DNA of 16,185 nt from an uncultured Candidatus Competibacteraceae bacterium (GCA_937960715.1 CALGOO010000074.1:1-16185); one strand, 5' to 3'; numbered from the stretch's first letter, positions 6,048 through 14,475 are shown. The notes: generated by a model from the sequence alone, not told the origin. Numbers and translations: made by a program.

Positions 6048-7235
6048 TCAGGCAGTTTTTTGCCACGCCGCGATCAAGACGTTATTGAATCCTTCGGCGC
6101 GACGGCTGGGGTCAGGATACGGCGAAATCGCCCAAAAACCGTCGGCGGCAAGCTTGCCGAGCGCCTCGGCCTTGCCCTGGAAATCGTCAAACCAGTACAC
6201 CGAACCCGTGGGTGCGATGCGCTGGGCCGGTTTCGGTTGCCACTTCGCCAAATCCCAGCCGCTGACCGTATCGGCGCGATGGACCGCCGCCGCGACCAGC
6301 CGCGCGGTGCAGCCGTCGGGGCCGCGCCAAAGGTTGTCTGCATCCAGGTTTGGCAAGCGCCAACCGCACTCGAATAAACCCGGCGTGGCCAGAATCAGCC
6401 GGAACCGTTTTTCACGGTCGATGCGCGACCCATCGGGTTCCGGCGGTTGCGTCGAACAGGGCATAACCGCCGCGCCGTGTCCATCGCCGCCGAAGCGCAG
6501 CAGCCCACTTTGCGGTATCAGGCCATCCGCGCCGTCCACACCGACGAATAGCCCGACAGCGTGATAGTTTTTGCCCGTCGCGGCATCCCGGCCCTTGCGC
6601 CGCAACGCCACCGTCTCGGCGGTATAGAGCATTCCGGTTTGCACCGCGCCGCGTTCGCCTTCCAGGGCAATGCCCAAACGCGGATCGGTTTGCCACAGGT
6701 CGGACGAACGCAACAGATGCGCGGCGGTCAGCCGTTCGCCGTTCAGATAGGCTTGCCAGCCCGCGCCATTCAGCCAGAGTCCGCTAATGGGCTTACCCGG
6801 TTTCGCCGCGCGCAGGATCGGCAATTTGGCGAATGCCGCGCTGGAACGGAGCGTCCCGGAAACGGTGGTCGGCGTTAAATAGCTCGCGTCGTTCAACTCG
6901 TTATCGGTGACCACGACATCGGCGGGCAACGGGAAGCAGGGGTCGATGGCGTCGCCGACTCGTCGGGCCAAGGTGAAACCGGCGATACGGAAACTCCCGG
7001 GCTGATCGGGCGTTCCCAGCGTCTCGGCCAGACGCGGATCGGCCAGCGGCTCGCCCCGGACAAAGGCCGCCATGTCCGCTCCACCATCGGCCAGCATCCG
7101 GGAGCGCAGCGCGCCCGCCGCCAGCGACGGCCAGGGCGGCATCAGCGCCGCGCCGTGCGCGCCGGCCCCGTCGAACAACTTGTTGCCGCGCAGATAAAGC
7201 ACATCCAGCGGTTCGATGAAACGATACTCGATCAT
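6048..7235 (-). CDS. cmr3: Cmr3, type III-B crRNA 5'-tag-binding RAMP subunit
   Basis: A 395-residue protein starting MIEYRFIEPLDVLYLRGNKLF, the standard opening of Cmr3 (TIGR01888): the FIEPLDVLYLRG...F signature and PPWPSLAAGALRS are both present. Cmr3 pairs with Cas10 and holds the 5' tag of the crRNA. Later segments TGMLYTAETVALR and RIAPTGSVYWFDDF, followed by GFWAISPYPD and GFNNVLIAAW, also match the family. The ATG overlaps the cas10 TGA as ATGA, so translation is coupled. The stop is followed 20 nt later by the antitoxin gene. The coding sequence contains one of three copies of the CGGCAAGCTTGCCG palindrome, encoding the K-L-A of EALGKLAADG. Confidence 0.94.
   Translation of the reverse strand: MIEYRFIEPLDVLYLRGNKLFDGAGAHGAALMPPWPSLAAGALRSRMLADGGADMAAFVRGEPLADPRLAETLGTPDQPGSFRIAGFTLARRVGDAIDPCFPLPADVVVTDNELNDASYLTPTTVSGTLRSSAAFAKLPILRAAKPGKPISGLWLNGAGWQAYLNGERLTAAHLLRSSDLWQTDPRLGIALEGERGAVQTGMLYTAETVALRRKGRDAATGKNYHAVGLFVGVDGADGLIPQSGLLRFGGDGHGAAVMPCSTQPPEPDGSRIDREKRFRLILATPGLFECGWRLPNLDADNLWRGPDGCTARLVAAAVHRADTVSGWDLAKWQPKPAQRIAPTGSVYWFDDFQGKAEALGKLAADGFWAISPYPDPSRRAEGFNNVLIAAWQKTA
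6146..6159. repeat. 14-bp palindrome CGGCAAGCTTGCCG, copy 1 (inside cmr3)
   Basis: A perfect self-complementary 14-mer lying 118 nt upstream of the antitoxin ATG, within the 3' end of cmr3. Two identical copies lie at 11416-11429 and 12639-12652. Confidence 0.85.
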
Positions 7236-10200
7236 GCGGCATTCTCCCTGGCATTGCGCGTTTGGTCTTTCTTGCCGACCCGCCCTTCACGGGCCAAAAA
7301 CTCGGCCACGGCCAGAAAATCGCGGATGAAATCAGCCGGCGCCTTGGGTTTCGCGGCTTGCGCCAGTTTGGCCAGGCCATGGCCCAAACTTTCGGAGACC
7401 TGCTTGTTTTGCTGATTTTGCTGACCGCCCTGGGTCTGGCGCCGGAATTGATAAGCCAGCATCGTTTCCAGCGCCGCCGGGTCGTTCGGCATGTCATCCA
7501 GCCAGCCGTGCGTGAGGTAGGCGGCGCGGCGGGAGAAATCCTCCCCGGCGAAGCGGTCGCGCAGACGAATGAGTTGCCCCATCGGCGTGGTTTCGAGAGG
7601 GAGGCTTGTTTTCTCATCGGAAAAAACGCTCCAGTCGGCTTGCCCGTCCGCGTCCCTTGGCAACAACCACGGACAGGTCAGTTGGATCGCGCCACCGGAA
7701 CGCTTCAACAGGTCAATGGCGAAAGCGTCGCGCCCGCCCTGGATTTTCGCCCGTTTCTCGGCCTCTCGCAGCTTGCGCAGCACGTAGGCCAACGGCGCTT
7801 GATGGTGGGCCACCACAGCGCCCGCCGAGGCCGTGGCCTTGTGACCCATGACGCGGAACAGCCGTTTGCCGTAACAAATGTGCCCCCGCCGGATGTCCAG
7901 CCAGTCCGAATCACCGCTGAGCCATATCCAGGCTTGTTTTGCATTGACGACGGGAAACACCCCGCTGTAGGCCAGACGCAGCAGGAACATCACCGGTAAC
8001 AAGTCATCCACCGAGATCATCGCCAAAACGTCGTCGCCCCCGGCGTAAATCAGCTTGCCCTTGCCGATGTCCTCGACGATGTAGCGGGCCAAACGCAGCG
8101 CAAAGCTGTTGAGGGCGGTGGAGACCGCCATGTGCCGGGCGGGGGAAACGGGGCGGAGTTGATCGAGATAGCGCGCCAGGTCGCCGTCCGCCTGCTGGAC
8201 CCGTTCGGCGACTTTCGCGCGGATTTGTGGATGCCAGGCTTCCCGGTAGCTCAGTTGGTAGCGGGGTTCCGTGCCGGACAACCACGCCCCCATGCTGTCG
8301 CCATCCATCATGATCAGGGCGTAGTAGGTTTCGGGTTTATGTTTATCGCCAAAGACTTTTTCTTTAAGTTCCGTCTCAACAATCGCTTGTAATTTTTCGC
8401 CTTTCTCACGCTCCTTTGGATCATCGCTGGCGAGATTTTCCTTGCGCTGCTCCAGAAACAGCGGCAGGCCACGCAACATCAGGCGCACATCTCGATCCCC
8501 CGCTTTTTCCGCTTGCCATAGGCGGCGCGCCAGTTTGCGGGGTAGCGCTACGGTGTCCTCGTCCGCCATTTTTTCCAATTGGCTGGCGAGTCCGGCAGGC
8601 AGGGCGGAGCGCCGTGGCTGATCGAGCCAGTATTCGAGGCTCGTGGCCAGCGCCAGGGTATGAGTGGAAACAACGAATCGATTGGCTTTTCCGCTGATGG
8701 CTTTGGCGATTTCCGCCACGAACAGATTCGGCCACAGTCGCTTGAGCGTGCAAGGCGCGCACAGATGTTCGCCCTTGCGCGCCCAGGCGCTACCCTGCGC
8801 CCTCGCCCAGAGCGTTTCCGTTTGCTGGCGCGGAGAAAATTGCAACAGGTCGCGGTCGTGGGTCAGCCATTCCCGCTCGCCGCACAGCGAGCAACGGTAG
8901 CCTTCCTGCGGCAGTTGTCGGAACTCACGCACCGACTTGGCGGCGGCTTGCAGCCGGTCGAGCAGGTCGTAGAGCGCTGGGTAGAGCACCCCGGCGTTGG
9001 GATTGAAAAAGGTCGTGCCGTCGGGAAGTTGTAGCTCCTTGTTGAGCAACCTCCAAGCTTTACAACCGAGGAATCCGGGCTCCCCGGATTGCCCCTTCGG
9101 ATAAAAGTGGCCGAGCGCATCGGTCAGCGACGACACGTCGGGCGCTTGCCGCTCTCGCTCGACCACCAGCGGCGACCAGGGCACGGCGGCCCAATGCACT
9201 TCCGGGAAGTCGGCGAGTTGCCGTGCAATCTGTTCGCGTGCCGGGGAAACATCGGCGATGGACTTGCCGGCTTTGTCCAGCAGGCAATCCAGCGCGGCAT
9301 TAGCTTTCCGTTGGGTCCAGTCCCGAACTCGCTCCGTAATCCGCTGCGCTAGTTCCTCCCCCTGGCTGGCGGGGACGATGGCGACGAACTTGTTGGGCAG
9401 CGCGGCGGCGAACAGCGGATTGGCGTCGGTCTGGCCCCGTGTCCACTCCTCGTTGGCAAATCGTCCGGCGGGTAGCCCCATTTCATCCCGCAACCATAAA
9501 TCCACCTGCGGCACGCCGCGCAGTTGCGGGAACAGCACGCAGTCCGGCCCCAGCTCTTTGCAAATCACCCGAAGCCCTTCCCAGGCGATGCGCGACAGCA
9601 GGTGCGAACCGGCCCACAAGTCGGAGGTGGTGCGGGCTTGGGCGATGAAATCCTGGACTGGCCCAAAGCTCACCGCCAGCAGGGCCGGATTGCCGGCGGG
9701 ATCGGCGTGAAACACGGTCGCCAGCGCCGAGGACAGGTCGAGATGCGCCCAGATGGTGTGATCGGGAACCCGTGTATCGGCGGGTAAAAGTTCCCACAAG
9801 GCTCCCAGATCGGCGGCCGGCGTGTTCGGCCCAAAGCGCCAGAAGCTCAGGGCAGTACGCCGGGCATCGACCGCGCCGGCGGCGTCCCGCACGACGAGTC
9901 GCCGGAAATGGTCGGTGCTGACCGCTTTGATGCCGGCGACGCTGATTTCCGGAAGCTTGCCGAGGTCGTATTCTTGGCCGGACAAGGGGTGAATCAGAAT
10001 CGGCCGCTCGGTGAAACGAACCTGGGTCCAGTCCGCATAAGGTCCGTCTGCCTTCATTCGAGGCCATTGCGGGCGGTCGGCGGCGGCAGCCCAGCGGTCG
10101 GCCTTTTGCACGGCTTCGCGCAGCGAATCGGGCAAGCCGGCCGCTCCGAAAATGTCCCGTTGCAACTCGGCGACGGTGCCGCGCTCGTGACCGGCCGGAT

Positions 10201-10279
10201 CGCGCAACAGTACCAGCGCCTTTTCCGCCGGATCGTGCGTCCAGGCGGCGAGTTTGGTGTGCCAGAGAGAACGTTCCAT
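7232..10279 (-). CDS. cas10: Cas10/Cmr2, type III-B large subunit, HD and GGDD motifs intact
   Basis: A 1015-residue Cas10 of the Cmr2 branch. WTHDPAEKAL near the N-terminus puts H15-D16 in the HD-nuclease position. A zinc finger is formed by C463/C466 (CSLCGE) and C507/C510 (CAPC). The first palm domain has MDGDSMG (M658-D661). The second has YAGGDDVLAM with GGDD at 747-750, the catalytic motif that makes cyclic oligoadenylates from ATP on target-RNA binding. The C-terminal ~150 residues are the helical D4 region. With both sites present the complex should support target-dependent DNA cleavage and cOA signalling, though HD activity varies within Cmr2. GGGAG precedes ATG 10279, and the gene starts 3 nt after the cmr1 stop. 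The cOA output is what the CARF proteins nearby would read. Confidence 0.96.
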   Translation of the reverse strand: MERSLWHTKLAAWTHDPAEKALVLLRDPAGHERGTVAELQRDIFGAAGLPDSLREAVQKADRWAAAADRPQWPRMKADGPYADWTQVRFTERPILIHPLSGQEYDLGKLPEISVAGIKAVSTDHFRRLVVRDAAGAVDARRTALSFWRFGPNTPAADLGALWELLPADTRVPDHTIWAHLDLSSALATVFHADPAGNPALLAVSFGPVQDFIAQARTTSDLWAGSHLLSRIAWEGLRVICKELGPDCVLFPQLRGVPQVDLWLRDEMGLPAGRFANEEWTRGQTDANPLFAAALPNKFVAIVPASQGEELAQRITERVRDWTQRKANAALDCLLDKAGKSIADVSPAREQIARQLADFPEVHWAAVPWSPLVVERERQAPDVSSLTDALGHFYPKGQSGEPGFLGCKAWRLLNKELQLPDGTTFFNPNAGVLYPALYDLLDRLQAAAKSVREFRQLPQEGYRCSLCGEREWLTHDRDLLQFSPRQQTETLWARAQGSAWARKGEHLCAPCTLKRLWPNLFVAEIAKAISGKANRFVVSTHTLALATSLEYWLDQPRRSALPAGLASQLEKMADEDTVALPRKLARRLWQAEKAGDRDVRLMLRGLPLFLEQRKENLASDDPKEREKGEKLQAIVETELKEKVFGDKHKPETYYALIMMDGDSMGAWLSGTEPRYQLSYREAWHPQIRAKVAERVQQADGDLARYLDQLRPVSPARHMAVSTALNSFALRLARYIVEDIGKGKLIYAGGDDVLAMISVDDLLPVMFLLRLAYSGVFPVVNAKQAWIWLSGDSDWLDIRRGHICYGKRLFRVMGHKATASAGAVVAHHQAPLAYVLRKLREAEKRAKIQGGRDAFAIDLLKRSGGAIQLTCPWLLPRDADGQADWSVFSDEKTSLPLETTPMGQLIRLRDRFAGEDFSRRAAYLTHGWLDDMPNDPAALETMLAYQFRRQTQGGQQNQQNKQVSESLGHGLAKLAQAAKPKAPADFIRDFLAVAEFLAREGRVGKKDQTRNARENAA

Positions 10280-10282
10280 TAC

Positions 10283-11347
10283 TTATGCTCCCTTGAAACG
10301 GTGCATTCCGTTTTTTGGATCATCGAGAACAGCGTGAACTGTTTCCCAAGTTTCCCGCTGTTTGCGACTTACTAGTTGTTGCTCTTGGGGGCTGAGGCGT
10401 GTTAGCAATGACGCAGGCAGGGCACAGGGAAAGTGGCAGGCCATACCGACGACTCCATTACCGTATCGGATTACTTTAAAGCGCAACTGGTTAGCGAGAC
10501 GGGCGGGCGGCGGCGGTCTATCCCATTCCCGCACATCGTGTTTTGTTACCGGATAGGCCAGCAGATGGCGCAGGCTGAACCCCGTGCCAAAATTGAGTGC
10601 GGTACGAAAGCGAATTTTGATCAACGCCAATGCTCGCATTGCATCGGACCAGTCCTTGCAAGGTGAAGTCTCCCACAGTAGCAAGCCGTTGGCATCCTTG
10701 CCCAAGGCATGGGGCCAATCGATAGTCAAACATTGAGCAAGTGGTAGGGAAACAGCCTGTAGCAAATCGTTATCGGAGATTTGCGGGGTTATTCCATTGA
10801 ATTCAACTGAACCCCAGCCGTTGCGGGAACGGCCACCTAAAGTACCGAATTTCTGGATAAGACACAGCGTTTTTATCAAATCACCTTGGGCTTTCTCTGG
10901 GAACATCAGCGTTAGTTGTGTGCTGTCGCCATTCTGTAGACTTGCATTCATCTTGAGCACGGTACCCTTGCTCTTTTCGTTGTTGAGCGGGCCATAACCC
11001 AAATAGAGGTGCGCCCCTACTGGATTCTTAATTTCCGTGAGGCGTGGATCTTTAACCGGCCAGATTTTTAGCTTGCCGGGTCGCCATGTATCCAACCTCA
11101 GCCGTACAAAGCTCTGTGAGGCGTCCAATTTACCATCAGGTTTTTTAAGCCAAGCATTCCCAAATAACCGCCCCTCCGTTTCCCGCAAGCGTTCATGGCT
11201 GTAATCGTGATCCTTCGCCGCCGCCACCCGCCACCACTGCCGCAACAGCGCCTTGAACGGCGGGGTGCGCCAAGATCCATTCTGTTCGGCATCGCCGAGA
11301 AAAGCCGGGGTTACAAAACTCACGGTGTATTGCTGTTTAATCATCAT
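10283..11347 (-). CDS. cmr1: Cmr1, type III-B RAMP subunit
   Basis: A ~354-residue RAMP protein of the Cmr1 family (TIGR01894). After the start it reads MIKQQYTVSFVTPAFLGDAE, then WRTPPFKALLRQWWRVA, the N-terminal Cmr1 hallmark (normally FK..LR.WWR). FGTLGGRSRNGWGSVEF (~168-184) is the glycine-rich loop. Cmr1 caps the complex with Cmr6 at the 3' end of the guide and helps capture target RNA. Start choice: the longest reading begins with a TTG at 11374; ATG 11347 (or 11344) is preferred because homologues start at this point and GGAG lies 9 nt upstream. It is the first gene of the effector complex, 84 nt after the NE0113-family gene; a copy of the 14-bp palindrome lies in that gap. Confidence 0.93.
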   Translation of the reverse strand: MMIKQQYTVSFVTPAFLGDAEQNGSWRTPPFKALLRQWWRVAAAKDHDYSHERLRETEGRLFGNAWLKKPDGKLDASQSFVRLRLDTWRPGKLKIWPVKDPRLTEIKNPVGAHLYLGYGPLNNEKSKGTVLKMNASLQNGDSTQLTLMFPEKAQGDLIKTLCLIQKFGTLGGRSRNGWGSVEFNGITPQISDNDLLQAVSLPLAQCLTIDWPHALGKDANGLLLWETSPCKDWSDAMRALALIKIRFRTALNFGTGFSLRHLLAYPVTKHDVREWDRPPPPARLANQLRFKVIRYGNGVVGMACHFPCALPASLLTRLSPQEQQLVSRKQRETWETVHAVLDDPKNGMHRFKGA

Positions 11348-11415
11348 GTGCGTCATCTCCATTGGGTATTGCAATCAGGGTGCGTATAACATCCGCCGGT
11401 GGCGGTTGTCCGCCC

Positions 11416-11429
11416 CGGCAAGCTTGCCG
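11416..11429. repeat. 14-bp palindrome CGGCAAGCTTGCCG, copy 2 (between the NE0113-family gene and cmr1)
   Basis: A perfect 14-mer in the 84-nt gap, just beyond the stop of the NE0113-family gene and 68 nt upstream of the cmr1 start. The inner AGCT could be a loop of a 5-bp hairpin, but no T-tract follows on the minus strand, so a terminator is not supported. Confidence 0.85.
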
Positions 11430-11431
11430 CC

Positions 11432-12568
11432 TCATTCCCCCTCCAAATCGGCGAACCGAATCTGGCGTGGCTCCAGCCCCAGCGCGTGGCCGGCCAGCCG
11501 CTGGCTTCCCTGCCGTTGGGGCGTGTAGCGCGCCGCCGTCGGCCCGCCCAGCACCCGGCTCAACTCGCGCTTGAGCTTGCTGGCGCGCTCCTCGAAAAAC
11601 TCCTTGGGAATGCCCTCCGCGCGCCGGACCACGATCAGCGGATGCTCGTCGCGGGTCGGCGGAGGATTCAGCGCCGCCCGGTATTCGGCCAGAAACGCCT
11701 CCACCTCCGCCGGGCCGATCCGCTTCCAGTGCAGCGGCGGCCAGCCCGCCAGCGCCCGCCGAGCGAACCAGGCCAGCCACGCAAAGCTGATCGGGGTCAG
11801 GCGCACCACGGTTTCCCCGCAGCGGACCCGACAGGTCGCGGCGTCCAGCGTCAGGCTGGGCGCGGCCAGATTGCGCTGGGCCTGGCGCACCGCGTCGCCG
11901 AAGCTCGCGCCCTCGCGCAACAACGACTCCTGCAAGCCGTCGCGCAAGCGAACGAAGGGAATTTCCGCCAGCGTCACCGTCGCCGAACTGGCGTCGAGCG
12001 GGCGCTGGTCGGGGCCGGTGGCGAAAATCACCCGCTCCACCGGGGCCGGATAGAAGAAATTGGGATTGGACTCGAACGGGCTGGACACCAGCACATGCGA
12101 CAGCCGGTCCTGCGGGCGGCCAAACAGCGACAAGGCGTAACCGAGATAAAACCCCATGGTCTTGCGCCCACCGGCGATGGACGCATGAACCGCGCCGTCA
12201 GGGTCGGCGGTCAACTCCCGGACCTTGGCGGTGATGGCGTCGGCGATGGCCTCGTTGTCCGCTGGTTGGCGGATGTCGCTGAGCGGACGACCGTCGGCGG
12301 CGCGCAGGATGTGGAGAGAGTCGAGGGTGAAACGGATGGCCGGCAGGCCGTAATCCAGGCGCAGCCGGTGGAACCAGCCCGGCTCGTCGCTCAACAGGGT
12401 CAGCCGCGCCCGCTCCGCGCCCTCGGCGGTGGTCAGCAGATGGATTTCGGTGGGAACGAAGCGGGGTTCGCCCGTCACCGTCAGAGCGTACAGAGTCTCG
12501 GTGACGATCTGCGGCGACAGACCAGCCACACAGAGCAGAATGCGACGAGGGTATTGTTCCGGGTACAT
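11432..12568 (-). CDS. CARF plus winged-helix CRISPR-associated protein, NE0113 family (TIGR02584; sometimes annotated 'ring nuclease Csm6')
   Basis: A 378-residue protein. The N-terminal CARF domain shows RRILLCVAGLSPQIVTETLY (8-27) and HASIAGGRKTMGFYLGYAL (128-146), the two cOA-binding loops of the NE0113 family (PF09623). From about 240 onward, VVRLTPISFAWLAWFARRAL and the C-terminal SKLKRELSRVLG segment ending in LGLEPRQIRF look like a winged-helix domain. I see no HEPN R-x4-6-H nuclease motif, so it is probably not an active Csm6-type RNase despite the name some pipelines use. Roles consistent with the domains are cOA binding or cleavage and cOA-responsive transcription control. AAAGGAAA lies 9 nt upstream of ATG 12568. 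It precedes cmr1 and is likely the first gene of the operon. Confidence 0.85.
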   Translation of the reverse strand: MYPEQYPRRILLCVAGLSPQIVTETLYALTVTGEPRFVPTEIHLLTTAEGAERARLTLLSDEPGWFHRLRLDYGLPAIRFTLDSLHILRAADGRPLSDIRQPADNEAIADAITAKVRELTADPDGAVHASIAGGRKTMGFYLGYALSLFGRPQDRLSHVLVSSPFESNPNFFYPAPVERVIFATGPDQRPLDASSATVTLAEIPFVRLRDGLQESLLREGASFGDAVRQAQRNLAAPSLTLDAATCRVRCGETVVRLTPISFAWLAWFARRALAGWPPLHWKRIGPAEVEAFLAEYRAALNPPPTRDEHPLIVVRRAEGIPKEFFEERASKLKRELSRVLGGPTAARYTPQRQGSQRLAGHALGLEPRQIRFADLEGE

Positions 12569-12638
12569 GGCGCGAGGTTTCCTTTCAGCATAGAACGGAC
12601 CTCGCCACAGTAAACCCGGAGAGACAAAAACTCCGCTT

Positions 12639-12652
12639 CGGCAAGCTTGCCG
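12639..12652. repeat. 14-bp palindrome CGGCAAGCTTGCCG, copy 3 (upstream of the NE0113-family gene)
   Basis: A perfect 14-mer in the 92-nt gap between the acyl-CoA synthetase stop and the NE0113-family start, 70 nt upstream of that start. On the minus strand TTTTT begins 8 nt after it, so a weak terminator for the synthetase gene is possible but the spacing is long. Its position relative to the next start resembles that of copy 2. Confidence 0.85.
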
Positions 12653-12660
12653 GCCAGTCC

Positions 12661-14184
12661 TCAGCGCCTACGGTATTGCTCTCGCATTTCGCGTTTCAGC
12701 GTCTTGCCGGCGACGTTGCGGGGAAAAGCGTTCATGATCACGACATCGCTGACCCGTTGAAACTTGGCGTCCACCCGGCTGTTGATCCAGTCCTTGAGTT
12801 CCGCGGCCGTCGCCTTGGCGTCGGGCCGCAACGTCACGGCGGCGACCGGCGTTTCACCCCATCGGTCGTCGGGCACGCCGAAAACCGCCACTTCGTTGAC
12901 GTCCGGGTGGCGGATGACGATCTCTTCGATGTCGCGAGGATAGACGTTCAGTCCGCCCGAAATGATCATGTCCTTGATGCGATCCACCAAAAACAGATAG
13001 CCGTCTTCGTCCACGTAGCCGGCGTCCCCGCTGTGCAGCCAACCGTCGACGATGGCTTTTTCGGTCAGCTCGGGTTTCTTGTAATAGCCCGGCATCATGA
13101 TGGGGCTTCGGCCACAGATTTCGCCGACTTCGCCGACACCGCAATCGCGGCCGTCGTCGTCGAGGATGCGCAGTTCCATGAAGGGCGGCGGCGCCCCGAC
13201 CGAGCCGGTTTTGCGTTGGTTGTCGTTTTTGTCGAGAATCGTCACGAACCCTTCGGTGAGTCCGTAGAGTTCGTAAAAGCGGCCGGGCAAGACCTCGTTG
13301 ATGCGGTTTTTGTATTCGAGCAGCAGCGGTGCGCCCAGGCTTTGCAGCATTTCCAACGACCGCAACCGCTCCGGCCGAAACGCCGGGCTGTTCAGGATCG
13401 CGACGATTTGCGACGGCACCATCAGAACGTGAGTCGCTTTCTCCCGCTCGATGGCGTCGATCACCGCATCGGCGTCGAACGCTTCGTGCAGGACGTAGGA
13501 GCACCCCAGGAACATCCAGGGCATCAGCGTCAGCATGGCGCCGTTGAAGACGATGGAGCCGGCGTGCAGCATCACGCTTTCCGGGGTCATCCGCCAGGCG
13601 GCGGCGAACAGGGTGCAGTAGCTGGCCCGCACCGCATGGGTGTGGACGATGCCCTTGGGGGCGCCGGTGGTGCCGCTGGAGTACATGATGTTGTAAACGT
13701 CGCCGCTCTCCAGGCGGGCGTCGGGCGGTTCGGCGGCGGCGGCCGTGGCGACGAAGTCGGCATAGCGCCGGAAGCCCGGCGGGGAGCCTTCGCCCACCAA
13801 GACGTAGCGGTCGGCCCGGATCGCCGGCAACTGCTCGCGGATGCGGTTCAGGGTCGCGGCGGAACCGGCATCGGCCAATACCAGCAGCGTGTCGGAATCG
13901 TTCAGCAGGGTGGCGAGACCGCTTTCCTGAAGCAGGGGGCTGCACGGCACGATCACCAGGCCGGTCTTGGCGACGGCCCAGTAGGCCATCATCAGTTCCA
14001 GACTGTTGGGCAGCACCGTCGCCACCTTGTCGCCCTTGCGCAAACCGGCGGCCAGCAGGGCGTTGGCCAGCCGGTTGACCCTCGCGTTCAGGTCGCGAAA
14101 GGTCAGGCGTTGGTCGCCCACCGCGAGCGCTGGATACTCGGGCCGATAGCGGGCATGTCGGGTCAACAACGCGCCGATGTGCAT
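12661..14184 (-). CDS. Acyl-CoA synthetase (class I adenylate-forming enzyme)
   Basis: A ~507-residue AMP-dependent acid-CoA ligase of normal length. From the ATG at 14184, YSSGTTGAPKG (~168-178) is the ATP-binding P-loop, YELYGLTEG (~304-312) binds adenylate, HSGDAGY supplies D387, VDRIKDMIISGGLNVYPRDIEE is the hinge and CoA-side motif (R402), and NVAGKTLKRE carries the catalytic lysine K494. It activates a carboxylic acid to its acyl-adenylate and then to the CoA thioester; the substrate (fatty, aryl or alicyclic acid) cannot be told from sequence. GAGGAGG lies 5 nt before ATG 14184, which rules out the GTG at 14190. Nothing links it to CRISPR function; it is probably a flanking housekeeping gene read in the same direction as the cas genes. 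Confidence 0.92.
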   Translation of the reverse strand: MHIGALLTRHARYRPEYPALAVGDQRLTFRDLNARVNRLANALLAAGLRKGDKVATVLPNSLELMMAYWAVAKTGLVIVPCSPLLQESGLATLLNDSDTLLVLADAGSAATLNRIREQLPAIRADRYVLVGEGSPPGFRRYADFVATAAAAEPPDARLESGDVYNIMYSSGTTGAPKGIVHTHAVRASYCTLFAAAWRMTPESVMLHAGSIVFNGAMLTLMPWMFLGCSYVLHEAFDADAVIDAIEREKATHVLMVPSQIVAILNSPAFRPERLRSLEMLQSLGAPLLLEYKNRINEVLPGRFYELYGLTEGFVTILDKNDNQRKTGSVGAPPPFMELRILDDDGRDCGVGEVGEICGRSPIMMPGYYKKPELTEKAIVDGWLHSGDAGYVDEDGYLFLVDRIKDMIISGGLNVYPRDIEEIVIRHPDVNEVAVFGVPDDRWGETPVAAVTLRPDAKATAAELKDWINSRVDAKFQRVSDVVIMNAFPRNVAGKTLKREMREQYRRR

Positions 14185-14189
14185 TCGCA

Positions 14190-14196
14190 CCTCCTC
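14190..14196 (-). promoter_or_regulatory. Ribosome binding site of the acyl-CoA synthetase gene
   Basis: On the minus strand GAGGAGG is followed by TGCGA and ATG at 14184. The alternative GTG start at 14190 would lie within this site, so 14184 is the start. Confidence 0.75.
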
Positions 14197-14325
14197 GGGG
14201 ATAGGTTCGTTGGCTGGGTTCTAGCTCTCTCGATGCTGCGGGGCGGTTGGCGGGCAACGACCGCGATCCATTTTTCCGAACCAACGCAAGACGCGCCTGG
14301 GGTGCTACCTGCCGAACCGATGACG

Positions 14326-14331
14326 ATTATA
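14326..14331 (-). promoter_or_regulatory. Possible -10 box (TATAAT) upstream of the acyl-CoA synthetase gene
   Basis: A perfect TATAAT on the minus strand in an otherwise GC-rich 291-nt gap (14185-14475), about 140 nt before the start codon. No -35 hexamer resembling TTGACA lies 16-18 nt upstream and there is no extended -10, so this is weak. I found nothing else of note in this gap. Confidence 0.25.
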
Positions 14332-14475
14332 GGGAGGTTTGGACGGAGCGGAGGGGAAGTTTTGGAGTCGTTCACTCCTCGCGCTCGTCAGCCATTCTCG
14401 CCAAAGTTGCCACCCGAGTTTTACGTTGTTTTTTGACGAGTTGCTCATCGCGATGGAATTCCACTTCCGGCACGC

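Noticed and set aside
12587..12614. TTTACT - 16 nt - TATGCT as a sigma-70 promoter for the NE0113-family gene
   Set aside because: The implied transcription start would fall inside the ribosome binding site, removing part of it, and both hexamers match the consensus at only four of six bases.
12639..12652. Palindrome copy 3 as an intrinsic terminator of the acyl-CoA synthetase gene
   Set aside because: The stem is only 5 bp with a 4-nt loop and the T-tract begins 8 nt away, too far for a standard terminator; the identical copy at 11416 has no T-tract.
12676..14436. Long plus-strand open frame (586 codons) opposite the acyl-CoA synthetase
   Set aside because: It is the antisense of a GC-rich gene with all adenylate-forming motifs; its translation is His/Arg/Val-rich and of no known family.
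14375..14475. Possible small minus-strand gene directly after the glycosyltransferase stop, about 33 codons from a GTG
   Set aside because: Short and highly charged, with no clear ribosome binding site and no recognised family.
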